Shown here: positions 1 to 13,500 of the stretch, one piece after another
Layout of the letters: the number at the start of each line of letters is the position of its first letter
Position numbering within the stretch: the first letter of the stretch is position 1
Source: Epiperipatus broadwayi
Taxonomy: Eukaryota > Onychophora > Udeonychophora > Euonychophora > Peripatidae
Direction: 5' to 3'
Assembly: GCA_028023455.1 (NCBI GenBank)
Contig: JAQFVV010000287.1
Location: forward strand, 558,001 to 622,000
Length of the DNA: 64,000 nucleotides
Notes under the pieces: model-generated
Told to the model about the DNA's origin: nothing
Seen by the model: only the letters and a program-made list of their open reading frames with translations
Databases searched by the model: none
Translations under genes and position numbers: made by a program

Positions 1-959
1 AGTGAAGAATAGATTGCATGATCTCTTTATATCAAAAAAAAAATAATTTACATATCAGTTAAATATTGCTGTCATAAGTAATCTATATGTTGCAGCATAT
101 ACCCAGCTAATCAAAGATTAGGCAGTAGTAACTGTTTAAAAAAAAAAAAAAATGAAGTCTAGATATTCAACATTTAAAGACAGATGATGGAATAGTCCAT
201 CATATTACCACATCAACCCTTCAGATGATATTTAGACAACAGTATTGTAACCAAAGGACAGTACAAGATCATTTCTGATTTATTACTGCTTAAAGATAAA
301 TATTTCACTATGTGTAGGAGTATGATATCTTCATTGCCAATAGTCATGTTATATTACAATCATATTTTTTTATTTTAAAGTTGGTGTAGTTATATTCATC
401 TAACCAACTCAGATTAATGTAAAATGCTTTTTATCTTCAAAATTAATCTTTACAAAAGAACATTTTTTGAAGTACTGTTATAAAGTATTTAGAACTAATG
501 TCAAGTAATGAGCTTTTATAAATCACATTTAAAATAATGAATAGAAGATGGCATGAAGGTAAAGGCTGTCATTTAATCCAGAACAGACATCCCATTCATG
601 TTTTATAAGTGGGAATTTGGAGTTTTTTAAAAATGGTTCAAGAAATCATTGGGCTTTAAAAAGATGACCTAATTGGTTAGAGTACCTAATGATTTTCTAA
701 ATAGTTGACTAGTGTGGTTTAGGGATGCGTGGTAAAATAGTGGCCTATGATTAAGTTTCCAGTATCCATTCCTCAGCTAAGTAAAGGAAACAAAGGAAAA
801 AACTTAGTACAATTAACTTATTTAATGTAACATTTATTTGGATATTACTACAATATCAAATCCAGTAAGGGCTTTGAGCATTCCATTGCCAGTTTTTCAA
901 ATGAAATAGACAGTTGCATAATTGGAAGGATGAAAATTTTGAAGCCTGTCCATTAAAGT

Positions 960-1235
960 TTGAGGAATTTCTATCTTAATATAAAGTGAGCACTGATTGT
1001 ATATATGTATTGGAGATTAGGATCTGAGCCAACTGATGAGTGCTGGTTCTGCATGAAATACATATATTGGAGATCTTGTTTCTTTTTTGTATGTATGTGG
1101 TCAGAGAGTGTTGGTTGCTTGATATGGAGTGGATGATGAATAAGACTAAAAAATCCTGAGTTCAAAACCTTTAATGGAACAACTGCCTTGTGTGACTTGG
1201 TGCAGTCATGACCCAGATCTGACACTTGCATAAAC
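960..1235 (+). repeat. SINE-like repeat, family B
   Basis: It has the module order seen repeatedly in the window: TATATAAAGTGAGCACTGA-like start, then ..CCAACTGATGAGTGCTGGTT.., then ATATTGGAGATC..., then ..TATGTGGTCAG.., then a B-box-like TGAGTTCAAAACC. The 118-codon minus-strand frame here is a shadow of this repeat. Confidence 0.55.
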
Positions 1236-1476
1236 TTTTTACGAATTTCATGGCAATAAACTATTTTTTTAAATGAAACTACTGTGCTCAATCTACTACT
1301 CATATGATCTTCAAAACAATTATCCATATGGTTATTAATATTTTAGTAATAATGGATATATACGTATTAATATTTTAATATAAAAAAACAGCTATACCAT
1401 CTTTTTTTATGAAATATTTATGATACCAATGTTAAAATGCATCTAAAATAATATCACTTAGTAAACTATATCTTAC

Positions 1477-1555
1477 ATTAGAATCAAGATCCTTCTGTTC
1501 AAGTGGACCACTTTTAACTTCAGTAACTTTCAATGTACCACCTTCATCAGAACAC
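1477..1555 (-). CDS. Gelsolin-like gene, exon opening domain 3
   Basis: The exon is 79 bases. Its first base completes an arginine codon (AG|G). It then encodes [18 protein letters not shown] and EQKDLDSN, ending before donor GTAAGA. This matches the first strands of gelsolin domain 3 (Y-R-V-S-D-x-x-G-x-L-x-V-x-E-V-x-x-x-P-L). The next expected motif, D-[VC]-F-I-[IL]-D-T-G, is not seen in bases 1-1476, so the gene continues leftwards out of the window. Confidence 0.92.
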
Positions 1556-4500
1556 CTAAAAATTAATACAATGTAAATTTAAATTACTAATTTTATATGT
1601 TAGAATATTATAAGCAGCATAATCAAGAAAGCAGTTATTTTCTACATCAGTAATTGGTAATACAGAAATTCATTCTTATTCTATGGTTATTTGTGTAAGA
1701 ATAAATAATTAAAGAATGCCAACCGATATCTAAATTGATGAAAGGCAACATCCACAAATTATTCTGGAAACTTGATTGAACCTACCAACTGGTATACATT
1801 GATAACTTATGGTTACATAGAAACTTCCATTATTAGAAAATTCCATTATAAAATAAAATAAGTTGAATAATTGTTATTAATACAGATGTTAAATGTAAAC
1901 TAGATCAATCAAATGGTGTTTTCTTAGGGGTAAGGAAATTAATCAGTAAAAATTTTAGCACTAGTGCATGTTGCTCTATGGGTCAAGTCTAGAATCAATT
2001 AACCAAAAAGCATTGTGGTACTTTATTGCACTGCTATTAAAAAACTCATTGCTTACATACTTAATTCTTAAGTGAAGATGGAGAGGTTACTAATAATATA
2101 GATATATTAGAGTACATTATGAAATTAGAGATTAAGTTTATGATTGAACTTGGTGAAAAAGATTTGGCAAATCATATGATTTGAAAAAGTTGCTAAATTA
2201 TATAGTATCAATTTATTTAGTTTTAAATTTAATATTTTATTATGGAATTGATGGGATTTTTTTAAGTTTGAAAATACTATAATATGTAGGTATGTGTATG
2301 TATATATATTATCTTAAATTACAAATTCCATAAATGTTAATAGAATCTCAAACTATGCCGATACGAAGTGCGGCCAATAGGATGGGTTAACCGTGAAGTA
2401 GAGATTATTGGAATAAGATTAAGAGACTAACCATGTATGGGATTAATCTAAGTGAATTAAGAGACTTTGTGAAGTCTCTTATTCTATTTTCACCACTTAC
2501 ACTGTTGTGATTACAAAAGTTTTTTTAAATTAACAGACATTTTATTATTATTATATATATATGCATACATGCACAACACTCCAACACATTGTCAAGGATC
2601 AAGAATAGAATGAGTCATCTACTATTCTTTAAGCTTTTGATATTTACAAACTTGCCATGCCAACATTGGTAGAAATTCAAGAGGAGCTTAATATGCCAAC
2701 CAGATAAAAATATGGAATTGATAATTATTAAACTAATGACACCAATCATTATAAATTTGTGATAAAATGGAAAATCGATTATTTTAATGGAAATCAATGA
2801 CCTTACTCCAAAAATGATGTCAATTCCTTCACTTCATATCTAGATGTGGTGCATTTGTTTTTTTGGTATCTACATCATAAGATGTAATGTTGAGAGATGT
2901 TCCCAAACGTCTTTATAATATAATTATATAACTTTAATTGTGCCTGTTTGTGTGCATTTGATTTAGTACGTATTGCAGTCATATTAAGTGTTAAATTGTA
3001 GTTGAGTTTTGCCTGATACACTCATACCAAACTCCTTCTAGATATGCAGAAGAGTGTGATGAAAGATTAGACGTAGTTAAGCATGATTTTCTCAAACAAC
3101 TTGTATAAACACAAGTGTTTTAAACCCAGTCCTATCTTCCTTGGTCGGAAATGTTGGGCAGACAGTCTTTTTCAAAATTACTATCAGTTGTGCTTAAGAT
3201 ATGATCCAACAAGTTTGTGTTCTATGCATCTTTACTTTCATTTGTATCCTTGCATGCATTACTGTAAATATAAAAAACATATTTTAGTCTTTAGTCATGA
3301 AATTTTTATTGTAAGTATTTTAAGAATACAATGGCTAATGTATCAGGGGTGCACAGAAGGTAGTATTTACAACATCTTCCAGAGAACACTCAAGAACTTC
3401 AAGATCATATAAATTCTACTGGAAAGGGAAAAGAGTGATCGAGGAATTCTTCAAAGCATTTCCAAGAAATATAATGTGAGTAAACTTTCAACTTGTGTAT
3501 CTTCTACTTTGCTTTGCTAAGTTGTTTTGCTTGTGTGTTGAATATAAAAAGCAAAACCTAAGATTGAAATTGGCAAATTTCCAAAAATAAAAATTGCTTT
3601 AAATGCCAAAAGACATATTCATATCTGTAGAAATCCTTCATGAAATCAGAGGCATCCCATCTAAACAACATTTTGAAGCATATTCAAATGTATGTTTCAC
3701 CTCAAATATAGCAATTTTAATATTTTTCTTCGATTTGAATTCTATTTTTTGCTTTATTAAAAAGTAGGGCATCATTTTTTTCTTAAATATTCTTGATTAC
3801 ATTCTTAATAAAAATATGCGTGGATTATCCTGTAATTTTTATTTCAAGTCGGGCTAGTAATCTAAATGTGTTTACTGGCATCAATGGTTTAAAATATGCA
3901 TTCACCGCTCTGGTTCTCCAGCTTAAAACATAAGTAAAAGCAACATACAAATCATCTTATTGTTTGTAATGCAGGTTTTACTTGTGTTTGATGTAGGAAA
4001 AAATAATACTGCATGTTAAGTACTAACATTTATATGCAATATATATAATTCAATCAATACTAAGTTATTCAACGTAATGACAAAATAACATTTTGCATTA
4101 TTGCCAATTAATCAGACACGATATGGCAAAATATATTTTTGAATTTGGCATAATGAAATTAGTAAAAACAATTTACTTGAATTTTTACTGCAGAAAAAAA
4201 AAGTTTTTATTTGCAGACTATAATTAATATACAATGATGGAAGCAAAAAATAGTCAAATAGAAGTTAATTATTATAAACATTTACCAAGGCTGTAACTCA
4301 AGAATATGTGCATAAAAATGCGGTAGTAGGGACCTCTACAGGTCTTAACCACAAGCTTATGTTTTGGAAGAAAAGAGGGGAATTAGCACAGCTTACTTTA
4401 TTTATAATTAAGAGTAGCAAACCACTCTCCTTCCAGGTTATGAATAAATAACACTCTATGTTTATCAAAGATCAAGAATAAAATGGACCAGCTATTATTT

Positions 4501-7500
4501 AATTAAGCATTTATTATTTATAAGCTTACCTTTGGTGGAAATTCAGAATGAATTTATATAGGATTAATAATTTAATCTTCAAGCTTCAAATTTATTGTGC
4601 ACACATATTTGATAATATCCTTATGAGATAAATATTTTAATGCTTATTATTAATTATTTATTAGGCTAAAGATTATCATATCAATTTTAGTGCAAGTATA
4701 AACTTTAAACTTAATTAAAGATTAGTATACCTATTTTTATTAAATACACCAAATAAAAGATGATATTAATTCATCGCCATTCCTCTTTTCTCCCTAGCCA
4801 AAGAGTTCTGGTTTATCAGAAATGCATCTTGGGATCATTCATCTTTAAAAAAACAAATTCTATAATAAGTTCAAGCACTGGAGATACCAGAACTGAAATT
4901 ATTTTTAAGACCTTATACTCCAGGGTCTGACACACTGGCACTATACTAGACCATGCAGAAAACTTTGTGCATGTGTATAGAAATCAAAGCTTTGGATATA
5001 TCTAAAAAATGAAGTTATGTTAATGTTTCCATGTGGTTGTATTTTAATAAGAATATATCTTATTCATTCATGAAATTTACTGTTTATATCTGGGCTAAAA
5101 ATGATATGATAATCTTTAGTCTAATAAATGACTAATAATAATTATTAAATGTATTTATCTAATAAGAAAATTATCAAATATGACAAAAATTTAGCATTTA
5201 CAGATTAAATTGCAGGACTTACGATAATTATTTATCTATGTACTTCAGTGCCTGTTCAATTTCTATACACAATCTCACATTCCCATTTCATCATATCTTC
5301 TTTTTACATGGATGTGTAGTCTGCTATCCATCTTGATGAAGAATGCATTCTTAATAAATATTATCAAATGATTAAATTTAACTACTCTTATGGCTCTGGT
5401 GCAGATAATCTAATACAGATTCCTGGTTTTAGTTCCTGTATAAATGATATCTATGTGATTATATAATTGCCCTTCGATAATCTCTATGATGTAGTTTATT
5501 CTGGTTAATCAAATAAATCATCGTTTTATATGACCACTAATACAAGTTTTTTTTTTTTCTGAGATTTAATATTTCAAGATTAGAATATATATTCTGAGTA
5601 AGTTTTTTATAGATCAGCCTAATAGAAGTTCAGAAAGTGATATTACCTCCTTGGTTTTTTAGAATTATTGCTTAAATGAACATAATAACTTTCATAATTG
5701 GCCTGTTAGTTGCTGGATAAATAGTTAATTAATTTCATTATATTTAGCTTAGATCTTTAAAGATGGGTCCATAAATGAAGTTCTGTTTTGTTCTTGAATA
5801 GCTCATAATTATAAAAAATACTAAAGAATTACTTAACTATCAAATTCTAATTAATGAATGTACCTACTACTATTATATAGCTAAGACATGATGAGACTTG
5901 TGGGAACAATGTAATTCTTTTCCATGGCTGTAAATAATATACAGGTATTCCCCACTGCAGTTAACACATTTGTAAATAATTTTCAATAATTTATAAATGA
6001 TAATCACCACAATATATCCATTGAACAGTATAAAAATAACCTCTTTTAAGACAGTGAGCTATTTGTTTTCAAATTTTTTATTCTGCAATAATAATATATA
6101 AGGTTTTTTCTTACTTCTTTTATAGTTAAAAATAAAACAAAAAAAGAATCATAAAAAGATATAAAAAAAAGATTATTTGCGATAAGTTTTGAAATAAGTA
6201 TATAAATCGATCTGTGAAACATAAATATGTCTGCCTACATAACAAGATGATGATCTTTTAGCCTGCTTAGCATCTTAACGATGAAATCTTTTCACATTTT
6301 CTTCAGAAAACTTTTTCATAAATTTAATGACATTTTTATTAATAATCAAAGTTATGATTAATGATAATATCTTTTTTTCCAAATAACCTTTGGTTTGTCT
6401 ATTAAAAAGAGTGTCACAAATAGGGGCATGCTGTAGGTTGACAAGCTTGGTCTAAATATCAAAAATCTATCAACAATCCTAAATATCATCATAGGTCCTA
6501 GAAACATTAACCATACTACTTATCTAAACCAGTTCCTAATTGTAGAAAAATGGTGTAATGAAAAAAAATTTGTACTATCAATATGGTCAAAGTGACCCTG
6601 GTATTTAATGTCTCCAGTTTTCATGCTGATAGATGATTGTTTGCAAAATCCATGCATAATGAGAGAAATTGATTAAAGTTTTTATGCTGGTGGATGTTTG
6701 TGATATGGTGGAGTTTGAGGAATACGTTCTTAAAATTTTAAAAAAATGGAAACCCTAATACATAAAATGCATGTAATTATGAACTTTAAATTTCTGTTTA
6801 AAAAAAAAAACTGCTAATTTTTTTTTAAATCTATTTAATAAAATAAATAGTTCAACACTATTCTTGTTTGTTGTTACCTGTAAAGTTTGATCTCCATAAA
6901 GTGCTTTCTCTCGATCACATCATCATGAGGAACTTCATTGTGGCTCTTGACTTTCTTAGATGAAAGACTTAAATACTGATTGAATAGCTAGAAAATACAG
7001 AAATAAAATTTGCATTGGAAATAATGTTAAATAATATTCACCATTGAAAATATATTTTTTAAAAGTTAGCATATACAAAATATGGAAAGAGTTCATGTGC
7101 AAATGTACAGCATCTGCCTGATATACCTGCAATATGGATTCAAATTACAGTTAAAACTCCAATATTGCTTGGTGTATGGGTTATCTGGCTATGCTTAACT
7201 GGAGGATACCCTCACTAGCCAGAAATTGGAAAAACTGATGAGTATCAATTCTTCTTCATTATTCTTCTATTGCTACTATTGGTGAGTCCATCTACAGCTA
7301 TACTCATGATAGTGTTGTTGCACTTTTAATATTTTTATATAACAGAAGATTTCTAAGAAAGTTTAGCTTAGCTATTTTTTTCAAGCATAGTCAATTCCCC
7401 CAGATATCCCATTATTGGATAATTAAAGGCATTTAGTCATGATTAGTTATAATGTAAACAAAACTATAAATAAAACATCACATGATCACCATTTCATATG

Positions 7501-10500
7501 TTTATGGATACTGTTATTAAGAGTACCAAACTCTCCATACAGTAGGATGTTTTCATCTTGGGCTCCTAGCTTTATAGTTTACCAAATAGGTAAAAGGTAG
7601 CTTCTGGAGGATTGCATTAAATCTTAAGTTCTAGGTGCAGTGCTCTCAAATCCAAGGCTCCTCGCTGATGAATGCCACAAGCTAGAAACTATTCTGTGAA
7701 TGTTGGATGAGTAGGTACTAGATAGGGATTTTATGCACAAACCTTTCTGCATCCATTGCTTTTAAAGGCTTGCACTTGACTACTGTATGGAGAGTTTGTT
7801 ATTCTTAAAACTGTAAATACCGTTTCTTTTTAGTAATTAACAATAATTGTACATCTATATGTTGCTTATTAAATGTAAACTCTTAAAATGTGCCAAATAT
7901 CATTAGCTATATTTAAATGATATAAAATAATTCAATTTAACTAAGCTTATGCACAACAACTTTTCGCATAGCGTTAATTCACGAGTATAGTTTACCATTT
8001 GTGTTTCTTGAATTATGTTCCATTACTTATCCATTCTGGAAGTATTATTTTTCACCTATAGTTTTCTTGGAAATAAATAATTTATAGGTGCACATACTTA
8101 TGGATTTATTTTATTTAGCATATGGATTATTTTTTGGACAGCTTAAATATTAACAAATTTATCATAAAAAAATCTATAGATATTCCAACAACAAATCAAT
8201 TCACGATTGGTTTTGTAATGCAGAAGTACCGAAAGAAACCCTGCAAGCTATATATAAACCAACTATCAGTAAACATAAAATATAGAATGAGCCAACTACA
8301 CTTCAGCTTTGATCCTACATAAGCATGCTACATATTTACATGCAGAGTGTGAGATTTATATATACTAACATAATTACAAGACAATTATAAGCTATTTTGA
8401 AATCACTATAACTAATTTGAGAAAAAGACAGCCTCATATTTAACCATTTCTTAGTATTAAATTAATCTTCAGTTATTAGATGTAAATATAACTTTTTAAT
8501 AGCCCAAATATTTCAACTATATCATCTAATTTGGGCTATTAAAAATATATTTCTATAAGATCAAAATTTCTTAACCTATAACATGTCCAACAATTAGACA
8601 ATTCAGCAAATTAAAATCCAGGGTTTTCCAAGAAATTATGCAAAACTTTTTAATTGCTATAACACTAATAATATATTCCTATTATTATATTAAATTAAAG
8701 CAAAATTTACTGTAAGCCCCAGTGAGTTATGTATAAACGAATACAGATCCATCAATAAATGAAAAAGGACATTGTAAATCCAACTCTTTATCTTGCATTC
8801 TTGGATTATATTTAGATGTTGAATTTATTGTTGTGTTATAACCCAAAACATGAATTCTGTATAGTCATGTGATTTTGGTATGATCTCAAACCATTCTGAA
8901 ATCACTACAAACAAACAAACAAAATAATTTGAAGTTGTATTGAAATCACGTTAATATACAGAATTCATGCTTTGGATAAATTGAATGATTAGATATGATC
9001 TGAACCAAAGAACATGTGGATCCACATTGTTCTTTTTCATTTATTGATGTAATTTATATGTGGTTTGCTGAGGTTTATAGTAAATTCTGCTTTAATTTCA
9101 TTTACGTTAAGTTATTTTATATATATTTACATTTCTATTATTATAATAAATCTAGTAATCGCAATTACTTCTTTTTCACTTGAATGCATTGCTTGTTCTT
9201 CTCCATCTTCCAAAATAACTACAGTGCTGCCTCCATGTTCAGATTTTAATTTTTGGGCTACTTGGGCCCCCTAATTATAAAGAAATAGTCCCAAATTAAA
9301 TGTTTTACAAAATAAATGCAATATATTATATAAATATAAACTTCATAACACTATTTTTACTTTTAACATACATACCATAATCTTATAAACTAAAATAGAG
9401 AACTGTCATAAAATGCATAACGCATGCATGCACACACATTCTAATTAGCAGTTAGTAATAATTTAGGGCATGACCCAGCAGATACAATAAGTTTCTCTGA
9501 AATACATCATGTGAGCTATGTGTTGTCATAAGAATTTGGCTTTACTTAAATAGTGATTTAATAGCATGATTAAATAATTTGTATTTATACTAATTACTTA
9601 ATTGTTTACGCTTACACTCATGCAATTTCTGATTCCATTTTTCTTCAATGCATAAAAATAGTCTATTAACATGTTTCAACTGACTATTAATCAGATTAAG
9701 CAACTCAGCTTTTATACATTATATTTATATACTGCATGCATCTTAATGATTAAGTGCTTAATAAAACTTAATGATGGCACTTAAAATTGGGCTAATAGGG
9801 TAATTGGTGTTAAGATACTGACAAGCAATGATAAAACTTGATCATAGTATTTTACTTTTTAGTTACTCTGCCTATCTTTATATGTAGAAATAAACATAAA
9901 TACCTATTTAAAGTTGTAATTATAAATTTATTAAACACACATTGATTACGTAAGTAATATTTACTGAGGCTATAACCTCGATAATATGCGTATAAAATGT
10001 GATAGTAGGGACCTCTACAGGTGTTTTAACCACAAGCTTATGCTATTATATATTTTATAAAATTTATACTATCGCGGTAATAGAATCCCAGATGTGGATT
10101 AATCCATAAAGAAGTAATCTTCCTATCTCTAGCATAAAATATTATAAGGTGTTAAAACATCCCAATAATCACACAAATCAACCTAATAACCACCAACCGC
10201 AGAAAACTTTAACTAATATGAAAAACGTCTGGAATGTGCAACAATCAACAGTTTGTAAAGATCACATGATCACCATTTCTTATACTGAGTGACACTCTGT
10301 TTTAATTTAGTTTACAAATATACATGTCTCAACCAATTGCAACTACTTGAACTATCAGCATTGAAATAAAAAGAAATGACACCAATACCCAATAAAAAAT
10401 GCAATTATATCTCATCATTTCATTATGAGCAAACAAAAGTGCATACAGATTTTATATAATTGAGATTTTTAAAATATATAGCATAGTATTGAACCTATGT

Positions 10501-13500
10501 TGTGGTAAAAGCAGGTTGACATGATATCTAAACCTTAGGATTCAAGTCATTAACTTGGAATAATATAAAAAAAAGTAAATATGACTGCTAGATGAATATA
10601 TGTAATGCAATACTGCTCATTAGTTAAAATCAGTAACCAGAAATTGGACTGGAGATCTTTTGGCACTGCCATCTGAAGTTCATTGATTTTTCAAGTTTGC
10701 ATAGGTGACTATGCTGTTAATACACGTATTTTTAAGTATCAGAAGAGTCGGGTGATGCTAATTTAATGTAATATGCCATAAGCACAATAAAATATTGTAG
10801 CATATAAAATAAAATTGACAATCTATTGGGTTTTTTAAATAGAAGATAAATATTAGACTAATAATAACAATAATTTAAAATACATTACATAACCCAACTT
10901 ACACATTGCTTCTATTCTACACCAGAACTGCCATCTATTGTAAGTTTGAGTAATCAATAGATGCTAAATGGTAAATTTCTTTTGAGGTTTTGCCAGAAAG
11001 TTTTGAATCTTCATTTAATAAACCTGGATCCAAAAGATTCTGCTTCAAAGTTTTACATTGATGAAGACCGCAAAGGATAGAGATTTAATAAAAACTACAA
11101 ACTAGCATCTATTGATTACTCAAGTTTCCAATAGATGACAGCCTGGGTGGAATAAATAGAATTTGCTCTGAAAAATTAAAAAATAATATGTTTAACTTTA
11201 AAGCTTTATTTATTTTTTCTTTTATATTAAGGGAAAAAATAAGCCTGTAAATAGAAGAATATTCCAGTCATCAATATATATTTACTTGATTAGTAAATAG
11301 AAATAAAATTAAATTTTAATAAAATATTTACTCTATAAAACATAACAAAATGATTATTAAGCTTACCCTGATTTTTTCAATTTTATTGGCATATTTTCCA
11401 TTCCAAACATAAATTGCTATACCAAGATCCAAAACAAATACATCACCATCATTAAAAAACTCCCAACTAATATGAGGCATCTTAAAAATAATAATTATTA
11501 TAAGTAAAATAGCAATGTAAAATTTAAAAAAAAATCATCTAGTAAATAGAAAAAATTCAAATTAAAATAATTTAAATATGATTCTAATGTGATATAATAC
11601 AAAATTATTTTTTAATATATATATAATAAAATATTGTATTTGCATTGTGTTAAATGCATAGAAAGATCATTAATAATGTTTGCTTATTTTAATAAAAATT
11701 TATTTTATTTAAAAAATCATAAAGCAAATACACTAATGATTAATTAAAAAATAATAAATTATTTAAATTAATTTCAAAAATAATATGTAAATAACAAAAC
11801 TGTATAGATACAGTCTTAAATACAAAGCATTTAATGCTGATTAATTTTAAAATTAATTCAATTACAATTAAGTGTTCAAACACACGTAATATGACATAAA
11901 TATTAAAAAATCAGATTTATTTTTTGTTTTTTAATAAGTATATACAATATAAACAATGAGGATTGCCAATTCCTCTACAAGCTTTATGATAAATGCTTAG
12001 CCAGAGCCAGCACTTAAAATATCTCTGTCAGAAACTCCTCCCCAAACCCCTGACCATGGTTTCGTGCTTTGGCACTCCTCAGAGAGGTGTCAGGGTAGGT
12101 TCAGACACTAGATCTAAAAATACCAACCCAAAGCTAAGCACTTAGCTAAAAGTTATCTATTGAGTGGAAAATCTGAAATTTTCAGACATCTACATGTCTT
12201 CAAACCCAGCTATCCAACTCAAATAGCTATATGGGGCTGATAGATCTTCAGCCATACCATATATTAGTAGTCATAGCAATATAAAATTGCATAAGACTTT
12301 TGGCAGAGACTATAAATAGTCAAAATAAGAGTCAGAGATCAATTCAAAGATCACATGACACTATCTCTTAAGCTTGTAAGTTATAAACAATGAGGATTGC
12401 CAATTCCTCTACAAGCTTTATGATAAATGCTTAGCCAGAGCCAGCACTTAAAATATCTCTGTCAGGAACCTCTCCCCAAACCCCTGACCATGGTTTCGTG
12501 TTTGGCACTCCTCAGAGAGGTGTCAGGGTAGGTTCAGACACTAGATCTAAAAATAGCAACCCAAAGCTAAGAACTTAGCTAAAAGTTATCTATTGAGTGG
12601 AAAATCTGAAATTTTCAGACATCTACATGTCTTCAAACCCATCTCTGACTCTTATTTTGACTATTCATAGTCTCTTCCAAAAGTCTTATGCAATTTTATA
12701 TTGCTATGACTACTAATATATGGTATGGCTGAAGATCTATCAGCCCCATATAGCTATTTCAGTTGGATAGCTGGGTTTGAAGACATGTAGATGTCTGAAA
12801 ATTTCAGATTTTCCACTCAATAGATAACTTTTAGCTAAGTGCTTAGCTTTGGGTTGGTATTTTTAGATCTAGTGTCTGAATTTACCCTGACACCTCTCTG
12901 AGGAGTGCCAAAGCATGAAACCATGGTCAGGGGTTTGGGGAGAGGTTCCTGACAGAGATATTTTAAGTGCTGGCTCTGGCTAAGCATTTATCATAAAGCT
13001 TGTAGAGGAATTGGCAATCCTCATTGTTTATAACTTACAAGCTTAAGAGATACTGTCATGTGATCTTTGAATTGATCTCTGACTCTTATTTTGACTATTT
13101 ATATACAATATGTTTGTATATTTTATTGTTATGATAATGTGCATTTTTACTGTTCTGAAGAAGACTGTTGAAGAGTTGAAACAGTCAGTCATTTTTCAAA
13201 GTTTGGATACAATAATTTATTGTATTTGCCTTATGTTTTTAGTGCATATTAAGGATGGTATTGTTTGTCTTTATTAGTAAAATACAACAATGATAGCTGG
13301 TAAAATGAAATTTAAAATAACCTACTGCAGTGCAAATGTTTCTTTAGCATATTTTCATGAAAAACAGGAAAAGATAATATTTGTGGATAGTACAGATTTA
13401 TACTTTTCTTTTATTTGTCTTACTTTGTTTTAATCTTTATCTAGAATCAAACTCACATATGGAAAAATGTATGCTAACTACTTTAACACAAATCTCCCTA

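Noticed and set aside
971-1327. 118-codon minus-strand ORF
   Set aside because: It lies on a family B repeat and has no protein-like composition or homology that I recognise.
9065-9274. 69-codon plus-strand ORF
   Set aside because: It is antisense to the gelsolin exon 9169-9270, whose phase and motifs fit the minus strand.
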